10,007 nucleotides of DNA from JAFLUQ01 sp964442035 (lineage in GTDB: Bacteria; Bacillota; Clostridia; UMGS1883): contig CAYTWZ010000066.1 of assembly GCA_964442035.1 (NCBI GenBank), positions 1 through 10,007 of the forward strand, given 5' to 3'. A program made the position numbers and the translations under genes. This document shows, piece after piece, positions 1 through 7,939 of the stretch. Position 1 is the stretch's first letter; the number at the start of each line of letters is the position of its first letter. The notes under the pieces were generated by a model. The model did not search any database and was not told the origin of the DNA. It saw only the letters and a list, made by a program, of their open reading frames with translations.

Positions 1-2
1 CC

Positions 3-15
3 CCGACCGAGTCGG
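3..15. repeat. Small GC-rich hairpin at window edge
   Basis: CCGAC (3-7) and GTCGG (11-15) form a perfect 5-bp inverted repeat around a 3-base loop. It lies in a GC-rich stretch of about 35 bases (1-35) that contrasts sharply with the AT-rich DNA after it. It could be the end of a structured RNA, a REP-like hairpin or the tip of a mobile element lying to the left, but the window cuts it off, so no identity is assigned. Confidence 0.35.
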
Positions 16-35
16 CAGACGAGACCCGGGGGACA

Positions 36-271
36 TCTTTCGTTTAGTTATATTAAACCATGAACAAAAATGTTACCTTGCAAGGCTTCTGTACATATTA
101 TACCACCAATGGCAGTCTCAGTCAATGAATATATTGTTAATTTTTTATCACCCTGTAAAAACAGACTATGTCACAAAAACACATATTTTGTACACAATTA
201 CTCATACAAAAGCTCCCGATACTATTGTATTATTAAGATATAAAGTTCAAAAGGCGGTGACTGAATAAGAA
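36..271 (+). other. AT-rich leader upstream of the pectin operon
   Basis: This stretch is strongly AT-rich compared with the genes that follow and presumably carries the operon promoter. I looked for TTGACA/TATAAT pairs with 16-18 bp spacing. There are -10-like hexamers (TACTAT 220-225, TATTAT 228-233, TATAAA 239-244) but none has a convincing -35 partner, which would fit an activator-dependent promoter or simply one I cannot recognise. CCTTGCAAGG at 76-85 is a perfect 10-bp palindrome of unknown meaning. A purine-rich AAGGCGGTGA at 250-259 is the likely ribosome binding site for the first gene, although its 12-base distance to the ATG is longer than usual. Confidence 0.45.
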
Positions 272-2080
272 ATGAACGCATTGGAAGCGGCTGAAGCCAT
301 AGCCAAAAGATACATGAGAGAAAATCCAATATGTCCCCTGCTATACCGTCCGTTTTACGACGGAGGTATACGAAGGGGTAAGGATTACCGCTATCACGCC
401 GATTTTGACAAGATTTTTCCCACGTCGAGAAGGGGCGACGAGGTACACCTCCAATGTATATACAAAGCGGCCGGAAAAGAGACTATAGGCATGACCCTGA
501 CGCTCTTTGGCGGCATGAGCCTCAGAGTAAACGGGAACGGGGTTTTTCGGTCAGATATTTTTACCGAGAGAAATAACCATATCGACAACAGGATAGACAT
601 TTCCATGCAAAAGGGTGACAATCTGTTGGAATTCACCTTCAGGAAAACGGCGCTGGGGTTCGGAGGCATATTCGGTACATGGCTTGGCAAGTGGGATTAC
701 ATATTCTTCCGCCCCGACAGGCCGGACATGGAGGGCTGTCGGTACAGGCTGAACGACGGCCCATGGCTACCGAAGCTTAAGGAATGCACTGTCAGTCTGG
801 GGCCGGAGGAGCATGCCATGTTTTACACCAAAACCCGGAACGGGCAGGACGTAATCGTCCGGAGTCGGGACGCAGCTTTTCCTCCCGACAAAGACTATGT
901 AAATCCATTCGGCATATATGGCTTCGGCCCGTGGGTAGGACTGTGGCCGCTTAAGGAGGATCACGAGCCCGACTTTATCCACCCTACGGAGGGGATATTC
1001 TGGCGGTTCAAGTATGATGAGCTTTGGCTGAGGCCGTACTACGGTGAAGGGAACTTCGGACGATGGAGCTATCCATTGGGCGTGACGCTGTACGGGCTGT
1101 TGCGCACAGGACAGCTGCTGAAAAGCAATGAAATAAAGAACTATGTAAAAGCCCACATCGAACGGGCAGTGGAAACCTTTGATTACGGACTTTGGGACAG
1201 GGATCGTCACGGCGGAGCGGCAAGCCTGCACAACCTCCTTTGCAGCATTGACAGCCTTGACGACTGCGGCGCATTCGGGGCCTTGGTTGAGGAGGGTAAA
1301 ATCTCCCTGGGCTGCGAAGGGACCGAAAGGGTGTGCGGCTATATTTCGGACTACATCGAAAACCGTCAGGCCCGAACCCCCGAGGGCGCGTTTTTCCGAA
1401 AGGAACAGCTCCACAGCTTTCACAACAGGACAATGTGGCTGGACGATTTATATATGAGCGTACCTTTTCTCTGCCGCCGTTATCTGCTGACGGGTGACGA
1501 AAAATATTTGGACGACTGTGCCAAGCAGTTTATACAGTATAAAAAAATGCTGTACATAAAGGAAGAACACCTGATGAGCCACGTTTACGACTTTCGGCAC
1601 GATTTGGCCACGGGAGTACCATGGGGTCGAGGCAACGGCTGGACGGTGTTTTCCCTGTCGGAGTTGTTGGCTGTAATGCCAAAAACGCATAAGGACCGAG
1701 GTACAATGGAGGGAATATTCAAGGACCTGTGCGGAGGGTATCTCCGCTGTCAGTCCCCTGACGGGAGATGGCGGCAGGTGCTGAACGAGGAGGACGCCTA
1801 CCTTGAAACAAGCTGTAGCGCAATGTTCGCCTGCGCCTTTACGCGCGGATGGCGAGCCGGACTCCTTGACGGCAGCTATGCCGAGGCGGCCAAAAGGGCC
1901 GTAGACTCCATACTTGCCAACAGTGTGGACGCTGAGGGCAATGTGTACGGAGTGTGCAGAGGGTCGGAATTTGCCTTTTCGCCGGACTATTACAAAAACG
2001 ATCTGCCGCCAAGGCTGAATGACACACACGGAACAGGAATAGTATTATTAGCAATATATGAGGTGAGCATATGCAACTGA
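272..2080 (+). CDS. GH105 unsaturated rhamnogalacturonyl hydrolase, two-domain form
   Basis: Likely removes the unsaturated galacturonyl residue from the non-reducing end of oligosaccharides made by rhamnogalacturonan lyases (YteR/GH88-GH105 family). No signal peptide is visible, so it should act in the cytoplasm. The catalytic (alpha/alpha)6 part occupies roughly residues 240-602. Family-like blocks are DDCGAFGAL (Asp330/331), the TMWLDDLYMS block (Asp391/392), VPWGRGNGWT (450-458) and a late YLETSCSAMFACA block; the conserved Asp in the first two are the candidate catalytic acids, by analogy. Residues about 20-235 form an extra beta-rich domain (LFGGMSLRVNGNGVFRS is typical of a jelly-roll), so the protein is far longer than the usual ~370 residues of GH105. 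The N-terminal helix LEAAEAIAKRYMRENP looks like the first helix of the catalytic barrel, suggesting the beta domain is inserted after it. ATG 272 is the only sensible start because an in-frame stop lies at 266-268. It overlaps the next gene by 10 bp. The family call is firm; exact substrate is inferred from the neighbours. Confidence 0.88.
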   Translation: MNALEAAEAIAKRYMRENPICPLLYRPFYDGGIRRGKDYRYHADFDKIFPTSRRGDEVHLQCIYKAAGKETIGMTLTLFGGMSLRVNGNGVFRSDIFTERNNHIDNRIDISMQKGDNLLEFTFRKTALGFGGIFGTWLGKWDYIFFRPDRPDMEGCRYRLNDGPWLPKLKECTVSLGPEEHAMFYTKTRNGQDVIVRSRDAAFPPDKDYVNPFGIYGFGPWVGLWPLKEDHEPDFIHPTEGIFWRFKYDELWLRPYYGEGNFGRWSYPLGVTLYGLLRTGQLLKSNEIKNYVKAHIERAVETFDYGLWDRDRHGGAASLHNLLCSIDSLDDCGAFGALVEEGKISLGCEGTERVCGYISDYIENRQARTPEGAFFRKEQLHSFHNRTMWLDDLYMSVPFLCRRYLLTGDEKYLDDCAKQFIQYKKMLYIKEEHLMSHVYDFRHDLATGVPWGRGNGWTVFSLSELLAVMPKTHKDRGTMEGIFKDLCGGYLRCQSPDGRWRQVLNEEDAYLETSCSAMFACAFTRGWRAGLLDGSYAEAAKRAVDSILANSVDAEGNVYGVCRGSEFAFSPDYYKNDLPPRLNDTHGTGIVLLAIYEVSICN

Positions 2081-3300
2081 ATGAGAGTAAAAAAATCGAC
2101 ATTTCCTCGGCCGGAGGATACTGCCGGATGTGGCTTGGTGACATAGACGGGGACGGGCGGATGGAAATCGTAATGGTACAGCCGGATTCCGGCTTTGACG
2201 ACAGATATTTTCCCCACAGCGTACAGTGCGCCACGGCCTTTAACCTGGACGGAAATCTGCTTTGGCAGATAGGCTCTCCCGACCCGGCTCCAAAGCCCAG
2301 CGGCAGCGACATACCGGCGCAGCTTTACGACATAGACGGGGACGGGGCATTAGAGTTTATCTGTGTTATGGACAAAATGCTGAGGATATTTGACGCAAGA
2401 ACCGGAGCGGTGAAAAGCGCGCATTCCCTTCCTGACCCACACGCTCACGACTGCATAATCATCGCGGACCTTGAAGGCCGTGGACGAGCAGAAAACATCA
2501 TCCTTAAAAACCGTTATGACAAGCTGTGGGCGCTGGACAAAGACTTTAATGTAATGTGGGAGCACACTGGCAATGTGGGCCACTACCCATGGCCCTATGA
2601 CCTTGACGGTGACGGCGCCGACGAGCTTATAGCGGGCTACACCGTGCTTAACGGGAAGGGGCAGCCCCTGTGGACCATAGACATGAAGGATCACGCCGAC
2701 TGCATTTGGGTGGGCGACATCAACCGTGACGACAGACCCGAAGTGGTGGTGGGTGGCGACGATATAACCGCCTACACAAATGACGGGCAGCTTCTTTGGC
2801 GCTTTACGGACACGGTGGAGTCTCAGAATGTGGCCATCGGCGACCTGAGGCCTGAGCTTAAGGGGCTTGAGATTTGCGGCCTTGACCGTATCGACAGGGG
2901 TAATCCCGGACTGGACGGAATTTTCATTTTGGACTCTCAGGGCAAGGCCCTTTACAAGGAGCGCCGAACCGTGCCGGGCTGGAGCAGCGTATGCACCGTC
3001 ATAAACAACCTTGACGGCAAGAATACCGACAACATACTTGCCTACCGCCGGGGCGGCCTTCCAAATGCTGTATACGACGGAGCTCTTAACACTGTATTTG
3101 AGTTCCCCTTTGACGGGTACGTACTGTGGGGAGACTTAACCGGCTGCGGAGCCAACCAGCTTATAGTTTACTCTCAGAGGACGGCGGTCATATATTCCGC
3201 TGTTCCCGTTGATCTGAGCAAGGGGGCGGGCAAGCCTCTCCCCCAGCCGAAACGGCTTTACAACAATACAAGGTATTGGGGCGGCGAATGCTCCAAGTAA
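2071..3300 (+). CDS. Signal-less FG-GAP/VCBS-type eight-repeat beta-propeller, possible rhamnogalacturonan lyase relative
   Basis: This 409-residue protein is built of repeats whose core is a calcium-binding-type loop followed by a hydrophobic strand. I count eight: GDIDGDG at 23-29, YDIDGDG at 86-92, a degenerate ADLEGRG, YDLDGDG at 176-182, GDINRDD at 215-221, then GDLRPEL, NNLDGKN and GDLTGCG. Eight matches the blade number of PL11 rhamnogalacturonan lyases, and the DGDG loops resemble those of the PL11 enzyme encoded next. The PL11 signature stretches (GNHN, HGDAMH, GKDTGRGL, GDWREEVIWR) are absent, so it is not a normal PL11. No signal peptide is seen, so a cytoplasmic role is expected. 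Its start lies inside the GH105 gene behind GAGGTGA, and its stop is 19 bp before the next gene. It may be a cytoplasmic exo-type lyase for imported RG-I oligosaccharides, another lyase family with a propeller fold, or a non-catalytic partner. The fold is well supported; the activity is not. Confidence 0.72.
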   Translation: MQLNESKKIDISSAGGYCRMWLGDIDGDGRMEIVMVQPDSGFDDRYFPHSVQCATAFNLDGNLLWQIGSPDPAPKPSGSDIPAQLYDIDGDGALEFICVMDKMLRIFDARTGAVKSAHSLPDPHAHDCIIIADLEGRGRAENIILKNRYDKLWALDKDFNVMWEHTGNVGHYPWPYDLDGDGADELIAGYTVLNGKGQPLWTIDMKDHADCIWVGDINRDDRPEVVVGGDDITAYTNDGQLLWRFTDTVESQNVAIGDLRPELKGLEICGLDRIDRGNPGLDGIFILDSQGKALYKERRTVPGWSSVCTVINNLDGKNTDNILAYRRGGLPNAVYDGALNTVFEFPFDGYVLWGDLTGCGANQLIVYSQRTAVIYSAVPVDLSKGAGKPLPQPKRLYNNTRYWGGECSK

Positions 3301-3302
3301 TT

Positions 3303-3309
3303 GAGGAGG
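3303..3309 (+). promoter_or_regulatory. Strong ribosome binding site of the secreted lyase/esterase
   Basis: GAGGAGG lies 10 bases before ATG 3320 in the 19-bp gap after the propeller gene. It fixes the start, which is immediately followed by a typical signal peptide. Confidence 0.8.
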
Positions 3310-3319
3310 AAAAATAATA

Positions 3320-6300
3320 ATGAAAAAAATGCTTCTGACCATGCTGGCCCTTTTAATGCTGTCAATTCCCGCACTTGCCAACGGCAGCGGCGGACTTGTG
3401 GCGGTAAAGATTGAGGATGGCGTGTACCTTTCGTGGAACGCACAGGCCGGAGTGAACAGCTACACCCTGTACCGGGACGGGGAAAAGCTTGTTGAAACAA
3501 GCCTGACAAACTATATAGATACCGAGGCAGGAACAAGCTACAGCCTTGAAGGACTTGCTCCCGTATCGGTATGGAATGACCGGTACCTTGAAATACCCCT
3601 GACCACTCCACAGGCTAATGAAGTAGACACTGACGACATCAAAAACTGCGTCATCGGACCGGAAATGTCCATAGGCGCAAGCTGGAACATTTACGACTCC
3701 GGCAGCGGTGTCTGCGTGCTTATCAATGATGAGGGCAAGGTCATGGACGTAAACGCTCAAGCCACTACCGCCGGCGGCAAGGTTGGCGTCTACACCTCCA
3801 ACAACGGGGATAACCAGAAATTTTACATTGAGGAGTCCGGCGGCGGATATATCATAAGGGGCAAGCAGAGCAATCTTTACCTCAATGCTGACGCTGACGG
3901 AGCGGTTACCATTCAGGACAAGGCTCAGGCCACGGTATTCACGGTTAACTATACCGGACAAAAGCCCTCCGAGGCCGCAATCAATACAGCCACTGCTATC
4001 GGTGGCGGCGGAATAACTTACAACGCCAACGACGCCTCCGTAGGCGACTTGGACGGAGACGGAGAATATGAGATCGTCCTTAAGTGGGATCCATCCGACT
4101 CCAAGGATGCTTCCAACAACGGCAAAACAGGCAAGGTATACATTGACGCGTACAAGCTTGACGGCACAAGGCTGTGGAGAATAGATCTTGGCCGGAACAT
4201 AAGGGCCGGAGCCCATGACACACAGTTCCTTGTTTACGACATGGACGGGGACGGAAAGGCGGAAGTCGCCTTTCGCACCGCAGACGGCACTGTTGACGGC
4301 ACCGGCAGGGTCATAGGCGACCCAGATGCTGTCTGGACGGACAACGGAACAGGCAAAAACCTTGAAGGCCCGCTGTGGGTAACGGTATTCGACGGAGCTA
4401 CCGGCGCGGAACTGGCAAGCACTCCCTTTGACCCGCAGTCCAACGAGCCGAGCATCGCAATTTTCGGCGATGACTACGGCAACCGAAGTGAACGTTACAA
4501 CGCCTGTGTGGCTTACCTTGATGGGGAAAACCCCTACATGGTATTCCAGCGAGGTTACTATAGCGGCAAGGCAGAGATCGGCCCCGGCCGTACAGTTATC
4601 GCGGCATACAGCTACAAAAACGGTGAAATAAAAAAATACTGGCGTTTTGACACTATGGACGAAGGGAACGAAAAGTACATTGGCCAGGGCAACCACAACA
4701 TCTCTGTAGGAGATTGTGACGGAGACGGCAAGGACGAAATATTCACCGGCGCTCTGACCCTTGATGACAACGGCAGTGTACTGTGGTGTTCGTTTATGGG
4801 TCACGGCGACGCTATGCATCTGGGCGACTTTGACCCTGACCACGATGGACTTGAATTTTTCGCGGTACACGAGGGCCAAACCGCCGCACAAAATTACGGC
4901 TTCACTGTATTTGACGCGAAAACCGGCGATATACTTCACGCCCGGGAGGCCGGCAAGGACACAGGCCGCGGACTTATCGCCAATGTAGGCAACTTCGGCG
5001 GCCGCTATGTAGCTTGGGCCGGAAGCGGCGCGGGAAAAATCAACTCACTGGGCGAAAACCTTGACCTTGACTTTAACTCTATGAACTTCCGCATTTACTG
5101 GGACGGTGATATGTATGACGAGCTTCTTGACGGAACCTGCATCTACAAGATTAACGCTCAGGGGCAGCAGGAGGTATTGATTAACTCCGCTGACGATGGC
5201 TGCGCCTCCAACAACTCTACGAAGTCCAACCCCTGTCTTCAGGCGGACATACTGGGCGACTGGCGTGAAGAAGTGATCTGGCGCACCGCTGACAATACTG
5301 CTCTCAGAATATACACCACCACTATTCCCACAAGCTATGTGGTAATGCCACTGATGACGGATCACATTTACCGTATGGGTATAGTATGGCAGAATTCCAG
5401 CTACAACCAGCCGCCGCACCTTAGCTATTATCTGGAGGAAAAAACCGAGCTTACCCTCAATTCCGCATCCGCAAAGGTAAACAGCAGGGACGTAAGCCTT
5501 GATGTGGCTCCGTATGCGGAAAACGGGCGCACCCTTGTTCCACTCCGCTTTATCAGCGAAAGTCTGGGAGCCAAAGTGGATTATCAGGACGGAATTATCA
5601 GCGTCACAACCGATGACCGCACTGTGATAATGAACATCGGAAGTACCGATTACACAGTTAATGGAGACACCTTTGCCATGGAAACCGTACCCGTAGTCAT
5701 AAACCAGCGCACCCTTGTTCCCCTCCGCGTGGTGGCGGAGGCTCTTGGTTTTGAGGTAGACTGGGACGGACAAAACCAAAAGGTCACAGTAAAACGAGGT
5801 GAAAAAGGAACTATGCCTGAGCCAATAGACAACGCTCCCAAGGCACCGGTAAGGATTTTTATCGCCGGTGACTCCACAGCTCAGTCCTATAGGGACAATA
5901 TGGCCCCTCAGGCGGGCTGGGGGCAGGAGCTTTCTCTGTTTTTTGACGACAGCGTAACTGTGGAAAACAGAGCCATAGCCGGAAGGAGCCTGAAAAGTTT
6001 TTTTAACGAGGGACGCTGGACGTCCATATTGGAAGACGCCCAGCCGGGGGATTATGTAATAATCCAGTTCGGCCACAACGATGGCGCATGGAACAAGCCG
6101 GAGCGCTACATAAGCCACGAGGATTTTGCTGTAATGCTTGAGGATGAATACATCAAGCCCGCGCTGGACAAGGGCCTTATCCCGATAATTGCCACCCAGA
6201 CACAGGGTCATTGGTTTGACCAGACAACAGGCCTTATTGAGGAGCCCGGAGATGAGGTAAGCTACGCCTCACTGTTAAGAGACGCGGCGGAGAAATACAA

Positions 6301-7939
6301 TCTCACCCTTATCGATGTAAACAAACTGAGCCGTGAGTTGGAAAATAAAATGGGTGAGGAGACAAGCCGCAGGCTTCACCTTTACGCCAACCCCGGAGAA
6401 TACGAGAATTATCCTGACGGAGTTCAGGACAACACCCATTTTTCCTACTACGGAGCCTTTGAGATAGCGAAGATCGTTGCCGAAGGGCTTGAGGAAGTCA
6501 GTGACCTTGAACCCCGGAGGACGGACGGATATTCAATCATAGGTCAAGTACAGGATCAGCGCGTTTTTGACGTGCGCCAGTACCAGGCCTTTGCCGATGA
6601 ATTTACAGTAGCGATAAAATACGACGCTCCCGGCAATGTAACCATAAACGGAAGGACTGTTATGACTGAAAACGTCCTTGACGCCCAGCTCGTGACAAGG
6701 ACCTCCGCCGATCAGGACGGACGGATTACAGTCACTGCCTCTGTACCGGTGATCGCAGAGGTTGCCCCCATATGGAGCTTTGCCCCCGAGGGCGGCATTG
6801 ACACAGCGGCTCGGGAATACTTTATGGACATACCGGACGGCGCCTATGATTTTGAGTTTATCAAATCGGATAACAACCGGGGCAACATCTATGTCAACTC
6901 ACTGCTTATAGGCGCCAATGTGGATATGTACGGGACTGTCAACGTGCCACAGGGAACAGTGTATTCCTTTAACGGCTTTGAAGTACAGGGCGGCGCTTCA
7001 GTTAAGGTGGATCAAAAGACCACCCGTCTACTCTCTGTAAAGGCGGCAAAAACTCCGTCCATATTCCCTCGCAAGGCCAGAATATATGTGGCCGGAGACT
7101 CCACCCTTTGCAACTACTACCCCATACTTCCCGATAGACCGGAGGCGGACATACAAAGCGGCACAGTGCGCACAGGCTGGGCTCAGCTGCTCGACCGTTT
7201 TGTCTCAGATAAATATGAGGTGGTAAACCTTGCTTCCAGCGGAGACTGGGCACGGGACTGGAAGGACTGCATCTTCCCCACAGTGGCCGCTCAGGGCAAG
7301 GCCGGTGATATACTGGTGATACAATTCGGCATCAACGACCGTAACCGGGACGACAAAACAAAGGACACCATGAAGGATGCCCTTAAATACATGATAGAGC
7401 AGTGCTCCGCCAAGGGTATCACACCCATACTTGTCAAGCCGCAGCCGTCAGTTGGCTACTCATGGGGAAGCGCCGGGGACTTTGAAAAGCCCAACGGCAA
7501 CAACGGCGGGTTTTTCACAGCAGTAACAGAGGTCGCGGATGAAACAGGCTGTGCTTACGTTGACCTTTACGATCTGGCGGCGGAGCACTTTGCCCAGGTC
7601 GGCAGGGACTATGTTTCCAGAAGCTACCAGCTCTGGGACAGCAATACCGACACAATGGCTGATAAGCTGCATATTTCCTTTGCGGGAGCAAAAAAGCTGT
7701 GCCAGCTGTTCAGTGAAGACGCCAACGCTCAGGGACTTATCAACACCCGGGAATACCTTGAGCTTACAAAGGTCATCGACGGAGTATATGTGCTGGAAAA
7801 CAGTACCGATGCTGAACTGATAAACAGCTCCGACGCGGGCAAGACAATAACTCTATCCTACGACGGCGCGACCCAAGCCGTCACTCTGGCCGGTCACTGT
7901 AAAATTACAGTAAAAAAGCCTGTGGAGATAGCATTATGA
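3320..7939 (+). CDS. Secreted multidomain PL11 rhamnogalacturonan lyase / CE12-like acetylesterase / second SGNH esterase
   Basis: A 1539-residue enzyme predicted to cut and deacetylate the RG-I backbone outside the cell. Order: signal peptide 1-20 (likely cleavage after ALA20); fibronectin-III-like N-domain about 24-100, as in YesW-type lyases; a ricin/CBM13-like segment about 108-212; PL11 eight-bladed propeller about 213-706, with DGDG calcium loops (243-248, 307-312, 465-470) and the PL11 blocks GQGNHN (His459), HGDAMH (495-500), GKDTGRGL and GDWREEVIWR (646-655); copper-amine-oxidase-N-like stalk domain about 707-826, two half repeats with RTLVPLR; first SGNH domain about 845-1060 of CE12 rhamnogalacturonan acetylesterase type, with GDST (Ser852), GHND (918-921) and Asp1037/His1040; beta-sandwich region about 1063-1250; second SGNH domain about 1254-1476 with GDST (Ser1261), GIND in place of GHND, and Asp1448/His1451; small beta tail to 1539. 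No S-layer-homology, dockerin or sortase motif is visible. The reading frame is uninterrupted, so the fusion appears real. PL11 and CE12-type calls are firm; the second esterase's specificity is unknown. Confidence 0.93.
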   Translation: MKKMLLTMLALLMLSIPALANGSGGLVAVKIEDGVYLSWNAQAGVNSYTLYRDGEKLVETSLTNYIDTEAGTSYSLEGLAPVSVWNDRYLEIPLTTPQANEVDTDDIKNCVIGPEMSIGASWNIYDSGSGVCVLINDEGKVMDVNAQATTAGGKVGVYTSNNGDNQKFYIEESGGGYIIRGKQSNLYLNADADGAVTIQDKAQATVFTVNYTGQKPSEAAINTATAIGGGGITYNANDASVGDLDGDGEYEIVLKWDPSDSKDASNNGKTGKVYIDAYKLDGTRLWRIDLGRNIRAGAHDTQFLVYDMDGDGKAEVAFRTADGTVDGTGRVIGDPDAVWTDNGTGKNLEGPLWVTVFDGATGAELASTPFDPQSNEPSIAIFGDDYGNRSERYNACVAYLDGENPYMVFQRGYYSGKAEIGPGRTVIAAYSYKNGEIKKYWRFDTMDEGNEKYIGQGNHNISVGDCDGDGKDEIFTGALTLDDNGSVLWCSFMGHGDAMHLGDFDPDHDGLEFFAVHEGQTAAQNYGFTVFDAKTGDILHAREAGKDTGRGLIANVGNFGGRYVAWAGSGAGKINSLGENLDLDFNSMNFRIYWDGDMYDELLDGTCIYKINAQGQQEVLINSADDGCASNNSTKSNPCLQADILGDWREEVIWRTADNTALRIYTTTIPTSYVVMPLMTDHIYRMGIVWQNSSYNQPPHLSYYLEEKTELTLNSASAKVNSRDVSLDVAPYAENGRTLVPLRFISESLGAKVDYQDGIISVTTDDRTVIMNIGSTDYTVNGDTFAMETVPVVINQRTLVPLRVVAEALGFEVDWDGQNQKVTVKRGEKGTMPEPIDNAPKAPVRIFIAGDSTAQSYRDNMAPQAGWGQELSLFFDDSVTVENRAIAGRSLKSFFNEGRWTSILEDAQPGDYVIIQFGHNDGAWNKPERYISHEDFAVMLEDEYIKPALDKGLIPIIATQTQGHWFDQTTGLIEEPGDEVSYASLLRDAAEKYNLTLIDVNKLSRELENKMGEETSRRLHLYANPGEYENYPDGVQDNTHFSYYGAFEIAKIVAEGLEEVSDLEPRRTDGYSIIGQVQDQRVFDVRQYQAFADEFTVAIKYDAPGNVTINGRTVMTENVLDAQLVTRTSADQDGRITVTASVPVIAEVAPIWSFAPEGGIDTAAREYFMDIPDGAYDFEFIKSDNNRGNIYVNSLLIGANVDMYGTVNVPQGTVYSFNGFEVQGGASVKVDQKTTRLLSVKAAKTPSIFPRKARIYVAGDSTLCNYYPILPDRPEADIQSGTVRTGWAQLLDRFVSDKYEVVNLASSGDWARDWKDCIFPTVAAQGKAGDILVIQFGINDRNRDDKTKDTMKDALKYMIEQCSAKGITPILVKPQPSVGYSWGSAGDFEKPNGNNGGFFTAVTEVADETGCAYVDLYDLAAEHFAQVGRDYVSRSYQLWDSNTDTMADKLHISFAGAKKLCQLFSEDANAQGLINTREYLELTKVIDGVYVLENSTDAELINSSDAGKTITLSYDGATQAVTLAGHCKITVKKPVEIAL
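5528..5728 (+). repeat. Internal near-identical repeat within the stalk-domain coding sequence
   Basis: A 21-base stretch at 5528-5548 recurs at 5708-5728 with one mismatch, exactly 180 bp apart. It encodes the RTLVPLR core of the two half repeats of the stalk domain in the lyase. The same peptide motif, with different codons, appears twice in the secreted protein at 9413. This is intragenic domain duplication, not a mobile repeat. Confidence 0.8.

Noticed and set aside
1..35. Resemblance of AGTCGGCAGAC... to the B12 box of cobalamin riboswitches
   Set aside because: The match is partial, the conserved ACCTGCC part is altered, the rest of the riboswitch is outside the window, and the downstream genes are unrelated to cobalamin.
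2..268. An 88-codon stretch without stops on the plus strand ending just before the GH105 gene
   Set aside because: It runs in from the window edge without a visible start, crosses from GC-rich to very AT-rich DNA, and its translation shows no recognisable domain. It may be a gene tail but cannot be supported.
767..1423. 218-codon minus-strand frame within the GH105 gene
   Set aside because: Shadow of a gene with firm family motifs in the opposite strand; no supporting context.
3362..4939. 525-codon open frame on the minus strand
   Set aside because: It lies fully antisense to the PL11 lyase sequence, whose plus-strand frame has clear family motifs. Its translation has no domain and it is a by-product of codon bias.
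5528..5728. Near-identical direct repeat considered as a mobile or recombination repeat
   Set aside because: It encodes equivalent positions of the two half repeats of one protein domain, so domain duplication explains it.
5045..6211. 388-codon open frame on the minus strand
   Set aside because: Antisense to the PL11, stalk and CE12 coding sequence, with no recognisable domain or ribosome binding site context.
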